Positions 20,274-30,258 of a stretch of 64,000 bases of DNA are shown here, piece after piece. Both the position numbers and the translations under genes were made by a program. The notes under the pieces were generated by a model. It did no database searches. It was given only the letters and a program-made list of their open reading frames with translations, and had not been told where the DNA came from. The stretch is taken from contig CAUYUJ010009558.1 of assembly GCA_963575745.1 (NCBI GenBank), positions 201,779-265,778 on the forward strand, read 5' to 3'. The stretch's first letter is position 1, and each line of letters begins with the position of its first letter. This DNA comes from Prorocentrum cordatum (taxonomy: Eukaryota; Sar; Dinophyceae; Prorocentrales; Prorocentraceae).

Positions 20274-23194
20274 TCAACACGCCCGGGTGAAGCCAGGCGG
20301 AGCGCGAAGAGGAAAACTGAGCTCCGATGCACAAGTGCACAGCGCCAAAAGCCGAGACTCAGAGCACCGCGCACACTGCCTCAGAGAAAAAGATTGCAAC
20401 ATGGGCTTCCGAGACTGGGATCCTTGCCCAGAAGACCAGACCCCTGCGCTGCTGGCAAACTCGACCAGCATAAACGCCTTTGCGAGGGTGTCCAGTGCAA
20501 CCTTCCCAAGGTCTCGGACAAGCCCCTCACGTGCACGAACCAAGCAACAGCGTTTCATACATACGCGGCAGCCGTGGGCAATGCGGATGTCACGCCCTCC
20601 CGCCATGTCGGCAGGTCCCACTGCCGTCACGCCAGCCCTGCTCGGCGGGTCAGCCGACATCTGCGGATCGTCACCACTGTGCCGTGCAGCACCGCCACCG
20701 TCGTCGCTGCCAGCAGCACTGCCGCTTGCCTGCGAAACCGCAGCCGCGGCACCCGCTGCTGCCACAATCCCGGCCGCTGCTGCAGGTCGTTTCGCCCCCG
20801 ACGCGTCCGACAAGCGCGGGGCACTGGACACAGGCCGTGGGATGCAGGCCAGGCTGTGCAGCTTGCGCTTGGAGTGCTCGGTTGCGGCATATCCCCCGCA
20901 CTTGGAGCATCTCCAGCAGCTGTCCTCGACCACGAAATCGTGCTCCGTGAGGCTGGGCCGAATCTTCGGCGGAGACTTGATAGCCACACCCGTGTCGATG
21001 TCATCACGGGCGGCATACGCTGGGGCACCAGCACAGGACACCCAAGCCACAACACCGTCCACCATCAAATGTGAGCGCCTGATCCTCGATCTGTCCGCTT
21101 CGCCCAGGGCGTGCGTAGGAGTGGCTTGCTTGGCCCAATCGTCGGCCTCGATGTAACCCCGTCGCTCCCAACGAGACAACCGACCTGATTCTACATCTCG
21201 CAGAGTGCCGTGCCCTTTCACTTTGCGCACTGTGAGCCCGTCAGGGCCAAGCCCACCAAAGTCAACAATAGCACTCCAACCCACACGCCACAAAAAAAAG
21301 CCAGCTGTGAGAGGCACTGCACGCACCCTCAGGTCCACGCACCAGAAGACCGTCAACCACGCAACTGGCAACAATCCTCACAGTGATGGGCGCCAGGCTG
21401 TGACGAAGAAAAGGGAGCACTGCGATGAGCTCAGCACCTTCAAGAGATTGACGCATCCCCATCAGCGGCGACCCCAGGGCGCGAATGGCGCACTTCGGAC
21501 CAGGATCGTACCAGCCAGGCCCGATGGGTATCTGCACCACCGCGCAGCCCGCCATGCCGTAGTCGAGGTCAAGGTCGAAGGCCGAGCCATCGGTGAACAG
21601 CTCGTCGTTGTGACAAGGCAAGGCACCATTCCCCAGCATCCACTTGTCAGCCGAAACAATCTCGTCCTGGGGTGGCTGCCACCCCACCTGCGGTCGTGCT
21701 AGCAACAACCGTTCGATCAGCGTGACGATGTTGGGGTGGTCCGCCTGCCTCTGGAGCGCGGCGATGGCAGCTGGCAACTCCCCCCGCGGCCAGAGGTGAG
21801 CACGCTCCATATGACAATGCCAAAGCGTATCGACATACTCTGGGCACAACTTGCAATCTTCTGAATGGGCATACCGAGGTTCATTGTGAAGGCGGCGATG
21901 GTTGGTCCACTGGCCGCCGACGATGAGCGACCTGGCATGCCACCGCTCCTCTGCACCAGGGGTGGGCCAAACGCGCCCTTCCGACGCCGTCGGCCATCCT
22001 CGATGAATACACTTCCTCAGTTGCGTGCTGTTGAACCCGTTAACCAAAAACGACAACTCGCCAGCAACCTTCTGAAGCTGCCACCAAGGAACTGCTTTCC
22101 GAACCACTTGCTTTGTATACCACGCCGGGAAGTCCAGCGGCTTATACCCTGCGCCAGTCGCCGAGGTGATCCAGGTGCTGATGCTGGCCGCCGCCCAGCC
22201 GACGCGCAGCAGGGACACAAAGGCAGCGCTGATGAGCCCACGAACGTGAGCCCAACACTTCACATGAGTGGAAGCAACCGAACGAGCAGACTGAAGGTCA
22301 GCGTCGCTGAGCCACGTGCAGTTCACACTGTACGCACATCCTGCCTCGAGGCCCTGCTTGGCGATGCGGGCAGCGATAGCACGTCGACCACCATTTCCCA
22401 AGAGTCGCCGTACTCTGGGTACCCGTCGCTCTGCTGCACAAAGGCGCGCTCGTCGCACCTGTCGCCCAAACGCGCGCCATTGAGCAAAGTCCGCGCCGCC
22501 GATCTGAGCACCATCGATCGTGAGCCTGACTGGACGACGCGTCCCAAGCTCCCAATCATGTAGGACCTCGGCGCTGGCCACGCGGAGGTGCCTGGACACG
22601 ACGAAATAACCAATGACCTGCTCCGAGGGCCTGCACGTGCCCGAGGACGTCGCCACGACGCGCCCGCCACACCTCTCGAGAAAGGAGGACTGCATGAGGG
22701 TGGCTGGCTCCATGTTGAAATCGCCACTGATGATGAACGAGCGCCCGAGGACCTGCAACATGGTGGATACCTTGTGCAGAATGCTCTCGTTCGCGCGCGA
22801 GAGCCCCTCGGCCGGGTGCTGGTAAACCGTGACCAGCACCATGCCCCCCGAGCAGAAGCCAGACTGATGAACGAAGGTCGCACGCCCGACGCCGATGATC
22901 GAGCTACCGACACCCTCGAACTGCTCCATGCCGTGCACTAGCGGCGCCAGCGAGGTGAGGCCTCCATGCCCAGGAAGCCCAGGCCCCGAGCCTTCAGCAG
23001 GGGCTGCGTGCGCATGCCAGCCGAGCTTGGCCAGCCTCGCCGTCACCTCATGGCTGCGCTCCACCGTGAGGTGCGTCTCTTGGACGGCAGCAAAGTTGGC
23101 CCGACGGATCTCCATACGGTCCAACAAGGTCTCGAAGGTAGAGGCGTTGGCGTTCACCGTGAGACCAACCCAGGAACGCCGCTGCCGTGGACCA
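20274..23194 (-). pseudogene. LINE ORF2 remnant: endonuclease and RNase H, no reverse transcriptase
   Basis: The frame open from 23,403 carries an AP-type endonuclease: VQETHL gives the catalytic Glu, SGDFNMEPA lies at about 22,710-22,725, and YFVVS follows. It then passes straight into the post-RT region (CWAHVRGLISAAFVSLLRVGW), a CKLCPEY...HCH zinc-finger-like segment and the start of RNase H (ELFTDGSAF; EGAELIAVL). No RT fingers and no YxDD box are present, so the catalytic core was deleted. The third RNase H aspartate is not evident (VRIVASCVVDGL). A frameshift at the A8 run 21,292-21,299 breaks the frame; RNase H continues in the next frame (VKGHGT; IEADDWAKQAT) into a CSKCGGY cysteine cluster and ends at 20,274. 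No credible ATG start is visible. It is non-autonomous and broken; the A8 indel could also be a sequencing error. Confidence 0.85.
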
Positions 23195-23435
23195 CTAAAG
23201 GCCCGTTCTCCTCCGCTTGGCCTCTGCACGGAGGATCTCGAGCGCCTCCAGGAGCCGCTTGCGCTCGTCTGCACTGGAGGCCCACGCCAGCAGCCCACCA
23301 GGATCGTCCCCGTCAAGATGGTAGCTGAAATCGCCACGAGCATCACCCTCCATGGCAGCATCGCCGTCCGTCCCCTCGGCAGCCGCTGCACCACCGTCGG
23401 CACCTGGCGCGCCGCCGCCGTGGGCGCCGCCGCCT
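23195..23435 (-). pseudogene. LINE ORF1 C-terminal remnant
   Basis: The minus-strand frame ending at 23,195 finishes with a charged helix (RKRLLEALEILRAEAKRRR) directly before the ORF2 endonuclease, as expected for the end of ORF1. Upstream the frame runs into CA-repeat translation at 23,436, so only the C-terminus survived the 5' truncation. Confidence 0.6.
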
Positions 23436-23563
23436 TGTGCGTGTGTGCGTGTGTGCGTGTGTGGGTGTGTGGGTGTGTGGGTGTGTGGGTGTGTGGGTGT
23501 GTGGGTGTGTGGGTGTGTGGGTGTGTGGGTGTGTGGGTGTGTGTGTGCGTGTGTGTGTGTGTC
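23436..23563. repeat. (TG/GTGGG)n microsatellite
   Basis: The same repeat type as 18,971-19,957, from which it is separated by the LINE insertion. It appears as Thr/His-Pro frames on the minus strand. Confidence 0.95.
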
Positions 23564-23717
23564 TGTTTGGGCGGTGCCGACCTTCGGCAGCGCGACGCCA
23601 GCTCTCGGGGGGAGCACGCAGACCTCTCGCGGCCACACGCGGGAGCGGCCCTTGGGGTAAGAGTGACCCTTGATGCGCGGCTCAGGTAGAGAGCAGAACA
23701 TCCAGGCCCTACAACAT

Positions 23718-23858
23718 GATGGGCCTAGAGCCTGTTTTCCACCACCATCACCACCATAAGTTGGAGGGGGAAGAAGGTGGAGGACGAGGAGGAGGAGGAG
23801 GAGGAGGCCCCATCCCCCTCCTGCTGATGGTTGTGGTGGTGCTGGAGAATGAGCCCCT
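23718..23858. mobile_element. Foldback with (CAC)n arms, (GGA)n core, copy 2
   Basis: ATGGGCCTAG, TGTTTTCCACCACCATCACC on the left is mirrored by GGTTGTGGTGGTGCTGGAGA and GAGCCCC on the right. The core is (GGA)n at 23,790-23,810. Confidence 0.6.
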
Positions 23859-24289
23859 CCTAACCATCGCCCCGACACGCGAAGCCGTTCGGCGAACGCG
23901 CACAGGGCAGGAAGCGAACAGGGCAGGGCCGCCTCGCAAACGCCCCAATCGTCGGGCCTGGGTACGTCCTGCCTCCCTTGCGATCTGTAGAAGGGCCGCG
24001 GGGGAGGCCAGATCCCAGCCGCCCAAAGCGCGCCGGGCCTTGCCGATGGGGCCCATGTGGGCCCGCTCCCGAGGCAGGAGACCACGGGATCGGATCGGCG
24101 AGTCGGACCGGCGATCGAAACGGGTCGAATGGGCGGACATCGGCAGCCAAGTCGAGGTGCGTCGGATCGGCGGACATCGGCGGCCTAGAGCAAGGCCTCC
24201 ACGGAAGCATCGAAACCCCGATCGGGATCCCAAGTCGAACAGAATCGGAATCGGAAACCACCGAAATCGAGTCGAGTCGATTCTGGGGA

Positions 24290-24460
24290 GCGAACAATGA
24301 CATGAAGATAAAAACTCGGAGATCCGCGCGGATTGCTCAGATCGGCGCTGGACCCCCGGAGCGCGCCAGGGGAGGCGCCGGAGGCGCCGCCAAGGGGCCC
24401 CAGCGCCTATCCGAGAAATCCGCGCGAACCTTCTACTTTTTTTTACGTCCCAGAGTGGCC
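24290..24460 (+). mobile_element. Foldback hairpin family copy c
   Basis: A 171-bp palindrome beginning GCGAACAATGACATGAAG. The inner arms CTCAGATCGGCGCTGG / CCAGCGCCTATCCGAG represent the CGGATCGGCGCT sub-type. It is flanked by a perfect 7-bp target duplication CTGGGGA at 24,283-24,289 and 24,461-24,467. The plus-strand 3' end (CTTTTTTTTACGTCCCAG) resembles a splice acceptor, but no adjoining exon is recognised. Confidence 0.75.
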
Positions 24461-24468
24461 CTGGGGAA

Positions 24469-24593
24469 GAGTGACCTCTGGTGCGCGGCTTTGTCGGGGA
24501 CGCGCGGCGGCCAAGCCCGGGCGCGCAAGCCGCTGCTCCCGCCTCGCGTTCCGCGATCGAGAGGCCCCATTGGGCCCGCTCCAAAGGTCACTC
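24469..24593. mobile_element. Inverted-repeat element, GAGTGACCTCTGG family, copy 1
   Basis: The left end GAGTGACCTCTGGTGCGCGG faces CCAAAGGTCACTC at the right. A second copy is at 61,641-61,728. Single ends also occur near 23,660 and 234. It sits two bases from the target duplication of the preceding hairpin. Confidence 0.6.
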
Positions 24594-24809
24594 CGGCGAA
24601 AGGTCACTCGTACGTCTACCCAGAGATACGACGCCGTGATTTTTTCGGTGCGCGGTCCCCGGAAGTCTTGATCCATTCCCCAGGACCGGTGTTCCATCCT
24701 GAGTTGTTTTTGACGGTCCCGAGGCCCTGCGAGGGCCCCTACAAGGTCGAAATTTGCGAAAAACCTCCGTCTTGATTTTTTGTAAATGCGCTGGATCTCC
24801 GGGTAGCCG

Positions 24810-25018
24810 GCCGGGGCCGCCCCGGCGCGAGGCCGCTCCATGGCGCGTATACAGCCGCGGCCTCGTGCAGCGCCTCGGCGAGAGGCGCGACCGCGGGCCG
24901 CGCCGCCGCGCGGCGCGCGGGGGCCCAGGCCGAGGCCCACAGCTCCAGGGCGGCCTGGCCTGCCACGCCGCGCGCCGCGGCCACCTCCGAGCAGCGTTGC
25001 CCCGGACCCCCCTCGCGC
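24810..25018 (-). CDS. Candidate exon, Ala/Arg-rich helical segment
   Basis: After a good acceptor (GTCTTTCCCAG on the minus strand, AG at 25,019-25,020) an open frame reads REGGPGQRCSEVAAARG, then AALELWASAWAPARRAAARP and LAEALHEAAAVYAPW. Composition matches the exons of gene C on the same strand, so it may be a downstream exon of that gene. The 3' boundary is uncertain and no domain is recognised. The surrounding DNA is repeat-derived. Confidence 0.4.
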
Positions 25019-25285
25019 TGGGAAAGACTCACGACGGGAGGTCGTTCGCTAGTTTCGGCCTCCGGGGGCGCGCCTCGGGGTCGTCAGAAAATGACTTGGG
25101 ACGGAAAGCCAGTCCCGAGAAAGGGGTCCAGGCCTCTGGGGGTCGACGTTGAGATGCTTGCAAGAATCCCGAGGAGGAAAAACCGCCGAAAACCAACGAA
25201 AAGGACCGAAAACCTCGAACCTTCGAAGCTCGAACTTCTCCCCGACTGGGGAGGGTGGCATGGTGGGCTCAGCTACAATGGCCCA

Positions 25286-25500
25286 GTTCGGTGACATCAT
25301 GGGAGCCTCCCATACCATCGTGTCGGCTCTCGCGAGTCGATGGTGGTCGACGCCAAATCGACGCCAAGTCGACGCCAAATCGACGCTACTCCACGGTAAA
25401 TCGGCGGTATCTGACGACTCCCAGACGCCAATCGAAGCTCATCGACGCTAACTACAAAATTAACAGGACACACGAGCCTCCCATGATTTGCCACCGAACC
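25286..25500. mobile_element. MITE-4 copy A
   Basis: Ends GTTCGGTGACATCATGGGAG and CTCCCATGATTTGCCACCGA followed by AC form the family's terminal inverted repeat. The interior is TCGACGCCAAA minisatellite. It lies between candidate exons 24,810-25,018 and 25,919-26,056 on the minus strand, so it is probably intronic. Confidence 0.75.
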
Positions 25501-25765
25501 AGTGGGGATGTTGGATGCCCATTCTGGGGACCTTCCCGGGGACACCAGTTCCGCTCCTGCGTCGAAGCTGCGTCGACGGTCCGTCGCTGTGAGCCGACCC
25601 GGAGTCGAGCCTGAGTCGAGCCTGCGTCGAACTCGAGTCGCGCCTGTGCCGAACTGAGATTGAACTGGAGCCGAATCGATCCTCGGGAGCGGCCAAGAGG
25701 GGGGTGTCCAAGGGGGGGGGTGCAAATCATGACCGGCGGCATGTGCGCGGCCAAGCGGGGGGGCC

Positions 25766-25858
25766 AGGGACGTAATGAAACAAGAAGAGGCGCCATGAGA
25801 TCTGGGGAAACATCATGGCCCACGCCGTGATATCCACCCCCCCCCAAGTCATCACCCC
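25766..25858 (+). repeat. Diverged copy of the 91-bp repeat at 15.6 kb
   Basis: Shares GGGACGTAATGAAACAAG, GGCGCCATGAGATCTGGGGA and CCCAAGTCATCACCCC order with the tandem units at 15,604-15,790. Confidence 0.5.
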
Positions 25859-25918
25859 CCTCTTTTCCGCCCCCGAGATCCGTCCTGCGGGCCCCAGGTG
25901 GGCCCCCAAAGCGAGCAC

Positions 25919-26056
25919 CCAGAGGATGCGGATCGGCTGCGCGGTGCCGAGCCTCGGCGTCCTCCGCCGCCAGGTCCTCCACGGCGGCCCGCAGCGCGTC
26001 GGCCTGGCCCGCCCAGGGCGGCAAGCGCCGCGCCACCTCGTCGGCGGCAGCGCGGG
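25919..26056 (-). CDS. Candidate exon, acidic helical segment
   Basis: The minus-strand frame reads PFARAAADEVARRLPPWAG, QADALRAAVEDLAAEDAEA and RHRAADPHPLG, then meets a GT donor (CTCTGG then GTGCTCGC, GT at 25,918-25,917). The upstream boundary coincides with the GGGACACACAAATAAA element at 26,057, but no AG acceptor is seen there. It is probably part of gene C, though its phase with neighbouring exons is not established. Confidence 0.4.
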
Positions 26057-26223
26057 CGAAGGGGCCCAGGGACACACAAGTAAAGAGACACAGACAACAG
26101 GATTCCCCTATATTCCCCCATAGTTTTGGGGGTTTGCGTCTTCCCTCCCCACTTCCCACAGCTTCGTACATTTTCATGGGAGTCGACGATTAATGGTGTC
26201 TGTGTGATGTTTGTCCCTCCTGA
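26057..26223 (+). mobile_element. GGGACACACAAATAAA repeat, copy 3
   Basis: Begins GAAGGGGCCCAGGGACAC and ends TTTGTCCCTCCTGA. It lies directly upstream (in gene sense) of the candidate exon at 25,919-26,056. Confidence 0.65.
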
Positions 26224-26564
26224 TCATTCGGGGGTTGCTACAGGTGCCCCTGGCCCAAGCTGCCCCCAGCTGTTTCGCTCCATTGTGGAGCCCCTGGGGC
26301 CACCTGGGCCTCGCGAGGGGTGCTCTGGAGGCCGTGGGGGCCTCCTGGGGGCACCCTGGGCCAGGGGCACCTCTGGCAGCACCCGACTCTGGCGACTCGA
26401 CGCAGGCCGACGCTGCTCGACGCCCACATTCCAAGCTCCTCGACGCTGAACTGGCGCCCGCCGATCCGACGCCAAGCGCTACAGAGCACGCCGATGCGCT
26501 CCTCGACGCGAACCCGGCGCCTCCCGATCGAGCACCAGACGCTATACAGAGCGCGGTGGTGCAC

Positions 26565-28031
26565 TCTGTCCTCCCCTGGCGGAGGAGCGCGAGGGCGCGG
26601 AGAGAGGGGAGCAGCTCCACATCTGAGCCGTGCAGCATGCGGGCGATCGATACAAGGCTCCCGTGCTCGGTGGCAACTCAGGGGAGCCTCCCATAGCATC
26701 TTGTCGACTCTTGCGAATCTACGCTAATCGCACTAAGTCGACGCTAGTCGACCCAAACCGACGGTAAGTCGGCGCTATCTCATCGACTCCCAAACGCTAA
26801 TCGACGCTGGTCGACGCTGAGGACGGGATTAAGAGGGTACGGCAAGTTCGTGTCGTGCCGACCCTGGCGTTGGTCCCTGACACCGCGGGAAACGTTCAAC
26901 CTTGAACGATCGGTAGTTTACCAAACGCCCAGTCGTTCAACATCGACCGATCCTGGGTCGCCAGCGGCCTCTGACCTTGAACACCCGCGCTGGGGCCGCC
27001 GCGGGTCGACGCGACGCGAACCTGCCGCACACGGGGCTCCCATGACTTGCCACCGAGCCCGGGCGCTGCTGCCGAACGCCTGGGCCAGCTCCGCGTCGCC
27101 CCTCAGCGCGAGGACCTCTCCGGCGCCGCGCACGAGCCAGGAGCTAGGCGAGGCGCGGGGCCCTCCCGGAGAGAGGGCCGCGGGCCCGCCCAGCCGAAGC
27201 CCCGCGACGGGCCTCGCGGAAGCCTTCCTGGGAGCTCCTCCTGCTCCTCCTCCTCCTCCTCCTCCTCCTCCTCCTCCTCCTCCTCCTCCCTCCCGGGGCC
27301 CAGGGGAGAGGCCCCCCGCCTCCGCAGAAGGCCCCCCGCCCTCGCTCTGCACCCCGTGGCGCGCGCCGCCAGGCCTCGCTCATGATGGCCTCCGCCTCGC
27401 CCTCTCGGAGGCTTCCCTAGAGGGGGTCGGGGGCAGGTGGCGGTGGGGTCGGAGGATCGCGCGCGCCGCATCGCCGATGCGTCGGCGATGCATCGGGGGT
27501 TCATCGGGGATGCACCGGCGACGCATCGTTGACGTCGGCGGCGCATCGGCGACATCGACGTGAGGGCAATCGGGCTCCACATCGAGCCGCATCTGCGATG
27601 CATCGGCGATGCGGCGCGATCCTCCGACCCCATCTACCCCGACCCGATCTACGAGGCCCAGACCTCCGCCTCCTCGCGCAGCTCCACTTGCCTAGAAGCG
27701 GGCATCCTCGGGTTCCTGGCGATGTTGGCCTCCACCCGAGCCCGGGCTGCCGCGCGGCGGCGCTGGGAGACCACTCCCACGCTGTCGGCCGCCGCGGCGC
27801 CGGCCAGGAAGGCCACCAGCCGACAGCGCAGCTCGCCCCTGGGCACCTGGGCCCTGGCCGCGAAGTAGCGCCGCAGCCTGCCGCCTTCGTGCGGCGCCAG
27901 CCCAGCGCCATGGTAGAAAGCAGCCAGCACGTCGGAGACGCGGCAGGCGCCGCCGGCTGGCAGGCTGGGCGCCAGCGCCGCCACGCCCTCCCCGCACTCC
28001 ACGCCGCAGGGTTCGTGGGGTGCCAAAGGTG
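26565..28031 (-). CDS. Gene C: unidentified multi-exon protein with MITE-derived introns
   Basis: Four exons on the minus strand join in phase. Exon 1 (28,031-27,664, after a CAG acceptor) carries SDVLAAFYHGAGLAPHEGG, RLRRYFAARAQVPRGELRC and ARVEANIARNPRMPASRQ. Exon 2 (27,416-27,353) reads GSLREGEAEAIMSEAWRR. Exon 3 (27,240-27,059) carries LVRGAGEVLALRGDAELAQA. Exon 4 (26,665 to about 26,565) reads HGSLVSIARMLHGSDVELLP. Introns are 27,663-27,417 (GT-AG, foldback family 2), 27,352-27,241 (GT-AG, TCC microsatellite) and 27,058-26,666 (GC-AG, MITE-4). Each junction connects a different reading frame without creating a stop. The chain is rich in Ala, Arg, Leu and Glu and mostly helical. No domain is recognised. 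The start is not seen; exon 1 could begin further upstream. Downstream exons may include 26,056-25,919 and 25,018-24,810. An RNA read would settle the model. Confidence 0.55.
26666..27058 (-). mobile_element. MITE-4 copy B, forming a GC-AG intron of gene C
   Basis: The 393-bp element starts (gene sense) GCTCGGTGGCAAGTCATGGG and ends with the inverted copy CCTGAGTTGCCACCGAG. The interior carries degenerate TCGACGCTAATCGACGC units. Its first two bases are GC and its last two AG, and precise removal joins codon CGG to CAC in frame. Three relatives occur in the window. Confidence 0.7.
27241..27352 (-). other. Predicted 112-bp GT-AG intron of gene C with TCC core
   Basis: The donor GTGCAGAG follows CACGGG, and the acceptor GGAGGAGCAG precedes GAGGAGCTCC. 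The middle is (GGA)n in gene sense, (TCC)n on plus at 27,238-27,292. Without splicing, exon 2 would run into poly-Arg and exon 3 would be in another frame. Confidence 0.45.
27417..27663 (-). mobile_element. Foldback family 2, copy 2, forming a GT-AG intron of gene C
   Basis: Near-palindromic 247 bp: outer arms GATGGGGTCGGAGGATCGCG and its inverse, inner CATCGCCGATGC stems. In gene sense it begins GTCTGGGCC and ends CGACCCCCTCTAG, so splice sites coincide with the element edges. The relative at 16,623-16,878 has no recognised exons beside it. Confidence 0.65.
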
Positions 28032-29034
28032 CTGCTAGGCCAAGGTACTTCCAGCCTTTCGCACCAGGCTGGAGCTGGGGCCCTCCAGGGGCTCGTGGAA
28101 GGTGCTCTGGACGCCACCTGGGCCTCCAGAGATGTGCCGATGCATCCGGCCTGGGGACACCGTGGGCCGGGGACACATACCCGAAAGACCCAGCCACCCG
28201 CGGACCGGAGAGGCGGCGCCGTCGCAGCCGACAGGGGTGGCGGGGAGGCCGCCTGGGCCTCGCGAGGCGTCCTGGAGACACCTTTGGGCCAGGGACACAC
28301 TTTGGCACCACCCGAATGGGACGACGCGAAAGACGCGGCCACCAGCGGACAGGAGGGGCTGCGCCATCACAGCTGGCAGGAGTGGCGGGGAGGCCCCGAG
28401 GCGGAGCCCCTGAGCTGAAAACGCACGGTCAGCAACTCACTGGCCACCTGCGCCTCAGCTCAAAATCTGCCCCACGAGGAATCACCGAGTCGGGCAAGGC
28501 CGCGGAGCTGCCATCAATGAAACCCGCGGACAGGCATGCCCTGACTTATCCCCCCGATTTCGATTCTGGGCATTCTTTGGCGATTGCGCCGCCGTGCCTT
28601 CGGCACTTTGGTGCGTGTTGGGCTGCTTCTTCGGTTTCTGGTAAGCTTTCTATCACTTTCCTGAGGCCCCCCCAGGGTGTGATGCAACATCGCTGATACA
28701 TCTTGGGTATACTCTGGTCCTCCTTCCTCCTCGTTTTCCTCGTTTTCCTCCTCCTCCTCCACCTCCCCCTCCTCATCCTCCTCCTCCTCCTCCTTTCCCC
28801 CTGACGCCCGACGTTGCGAACCAAATATAACACGTTGCGAAGAAACAAACAGAAAGCAGAGCCCCACATCCCATCTTGCTGCGGCAGTGTTCGAGCTGGG
28901 TCGCTCTCCGATGGCGCTGGGGCCGAACGCCGGGCAAAGACAACCAGTGTGGAGAAACTGCAACGCTCCTCCCTCCATCACTCCCTGCATCCCTTCCCTC
29001 CCCTGAGGCGAAGCGTGAGGAGAGGGATGAGAGG
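28032..29034. other. No gene recognised; TCC tract inside
   Basis: Contains repeated GGCCTCCAGAG/GGCCTCGCGAGG-like phrases (28,080-28,420) suggesting decayed repeats, an AT-richer stretch near 28,600, and TCC repeats at 28,735-28,796. No supported exon or element ends. Confidence 0.45.
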
Positions 29035-29355
29035 GAGGAGGAGGAGGAGGAGGAGGAGGAGGAGGAGGAGGAGGAGGAGGAGGAGGAAAGGAAGGATGAG
29101 GAGGAGGAGGAGGGAGGCCAGGGAGGAGAGGGAGGAGGAGGAGGAGGAGGAGGAGGAGAAGGAGGAGGAGGAGGAGGAGGAGGAGGAGGAAAGGAAGGAT
29201 GAGGAGGAGGAGGAGGGAGGCCAGGGAGGAGAGGGAGGAGGAGGAGGAGGAGGAGGAGGAGGAGAAGGAGGAGGAGGAGGAGGAGGAGGAGGAGGAGGAG
29301 GAGGAGGAGGGGGCAGGGGAGGGGGAGGGGGCGGGGGAGGGGGGAGGAGAGGGAG
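29035..29355. repeat. (GGA)n microsatellite
   Basis: GGA array containing two nearly identical 100-base blocks (GAAAGGAAGGATGAGGAGG, then GGCCAGGGAGGAGAGGG), indicating internal duplication. Confidence 0.9.
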
Positions 29356-29784
29356 CCTCCTTCTCCCTCGTCCTCTGCCATCATCATCCCTCCCTCCATT
29401 CCCTCCTCGAGTGCGGGCCCGCGGCCTGCGTCCTCGCCGGAGCTGGGGCTGCCGCCCCTGCCATCGTCGGAAGCGCTGGCGCCCTGCGAGGGCGCGCGCG
29501 GGGCCCGAGGAGGCCAGACCCCCTCGAGCCGTGCAAGAATCACGACGGGAAGTGTTTGGCCGCTTTCGCACTTCGCTTTCGGCACCGCCTGATCCCGGGG
29601 ATTTGCCCTCTCATGGCCTTGATGTGAGGCCCCTCCTTCTGTTTTCCTTCCTCGGCTCATCAAAGCTATGCGCGGCCCGCTTAGCTTCGACCGGAAGAGG
29701 CTCGCTCTCGACCCGCGGATCAAAAGAAGTGTTTGGCCGCTTTCGGCCTCTGGGAGCCCTCGCAGGGCATTGGGACCGTCAACG

Positions 29785-30020
29785 CAACTCGGGGATCTTC
29801 TGACCCGGGTCAATCCAGACCCGGGTCAGTAGGAAACCAAAAACTGCAATGCAAGAAAAAAAACTGCAACGCAGATCTTCGCAAACCCGGGTCAGCCAAC
29901 ATGTACGGCAGCCTCGCGGCCACGAGCGGCTCGCTAACCCGGGTCAGCCAGAAGGGGTCTTCGCAGGATCCTGCAGGATCTGGCGCTGTGGCTGACCCCC
30001 GTTTGCACTGACCCCCGTCT
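29785..30020 (+). repeat. Cluster of GACCCGGGTC palindromes
   Basis: GACCCGGGTCA or a near variant occurs four times (about 29,802; 29,818; 29,885; 29,937) followed by two TGACCCCCGT variants. Short AT-rich segments with A-runs separate them. No gene is seen between 29,356 and 30,258. Confidence 0.6.
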
Positions 30021-30258
30021 CGTAGGCCCCGAGCAACGACTCGGAACGAAGCGCCGGTTCTGGGGAGAGGTCGGAACTTCTGGGGGCATTGCACGGCTGC
30101 CTTCTGATCGTGGTGCCGCAGGGTCGTCAACACAGCAGCCTGCAGCATGTCGGCCCGGGTGGCCGCCTCATGAGCAGGCGGCAAGGGGCGCGCGCGGCAG
30201 ACGAGGTGCTCACTGGAATCCCCCAGACCTCGCACCTGGGGGAGGAAAAAGACATGGT

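Larger units (their letters stand above)
19958..23435 (-). mobile_element. LINE copy 2, RT-deleted, inserted in a TG/CA microsatellite
   Basis: Read on the minus strand, the copy starts in an ORF1 remnant, passes through an ORF2 lacking the reverse transcriptase, and ends in an A12 tract (T12 on plus, 19,958-19,969). A possible 14-bp target duplication, TGTGCGTGTGTGCG on the plus strand, lies at 19,944-19,957 and 23,436-23,449, although its repetitive nature makes it ambiguous. Microsatellite sequence borders both ends. Confidence 0.85.

Noticed and set aside
18875-20290. Long Cys/Val-rich and Thr/His-rich frames over 370 codons
   Set aside because: Direct translation of the TG/CA microsatellite in different phases.
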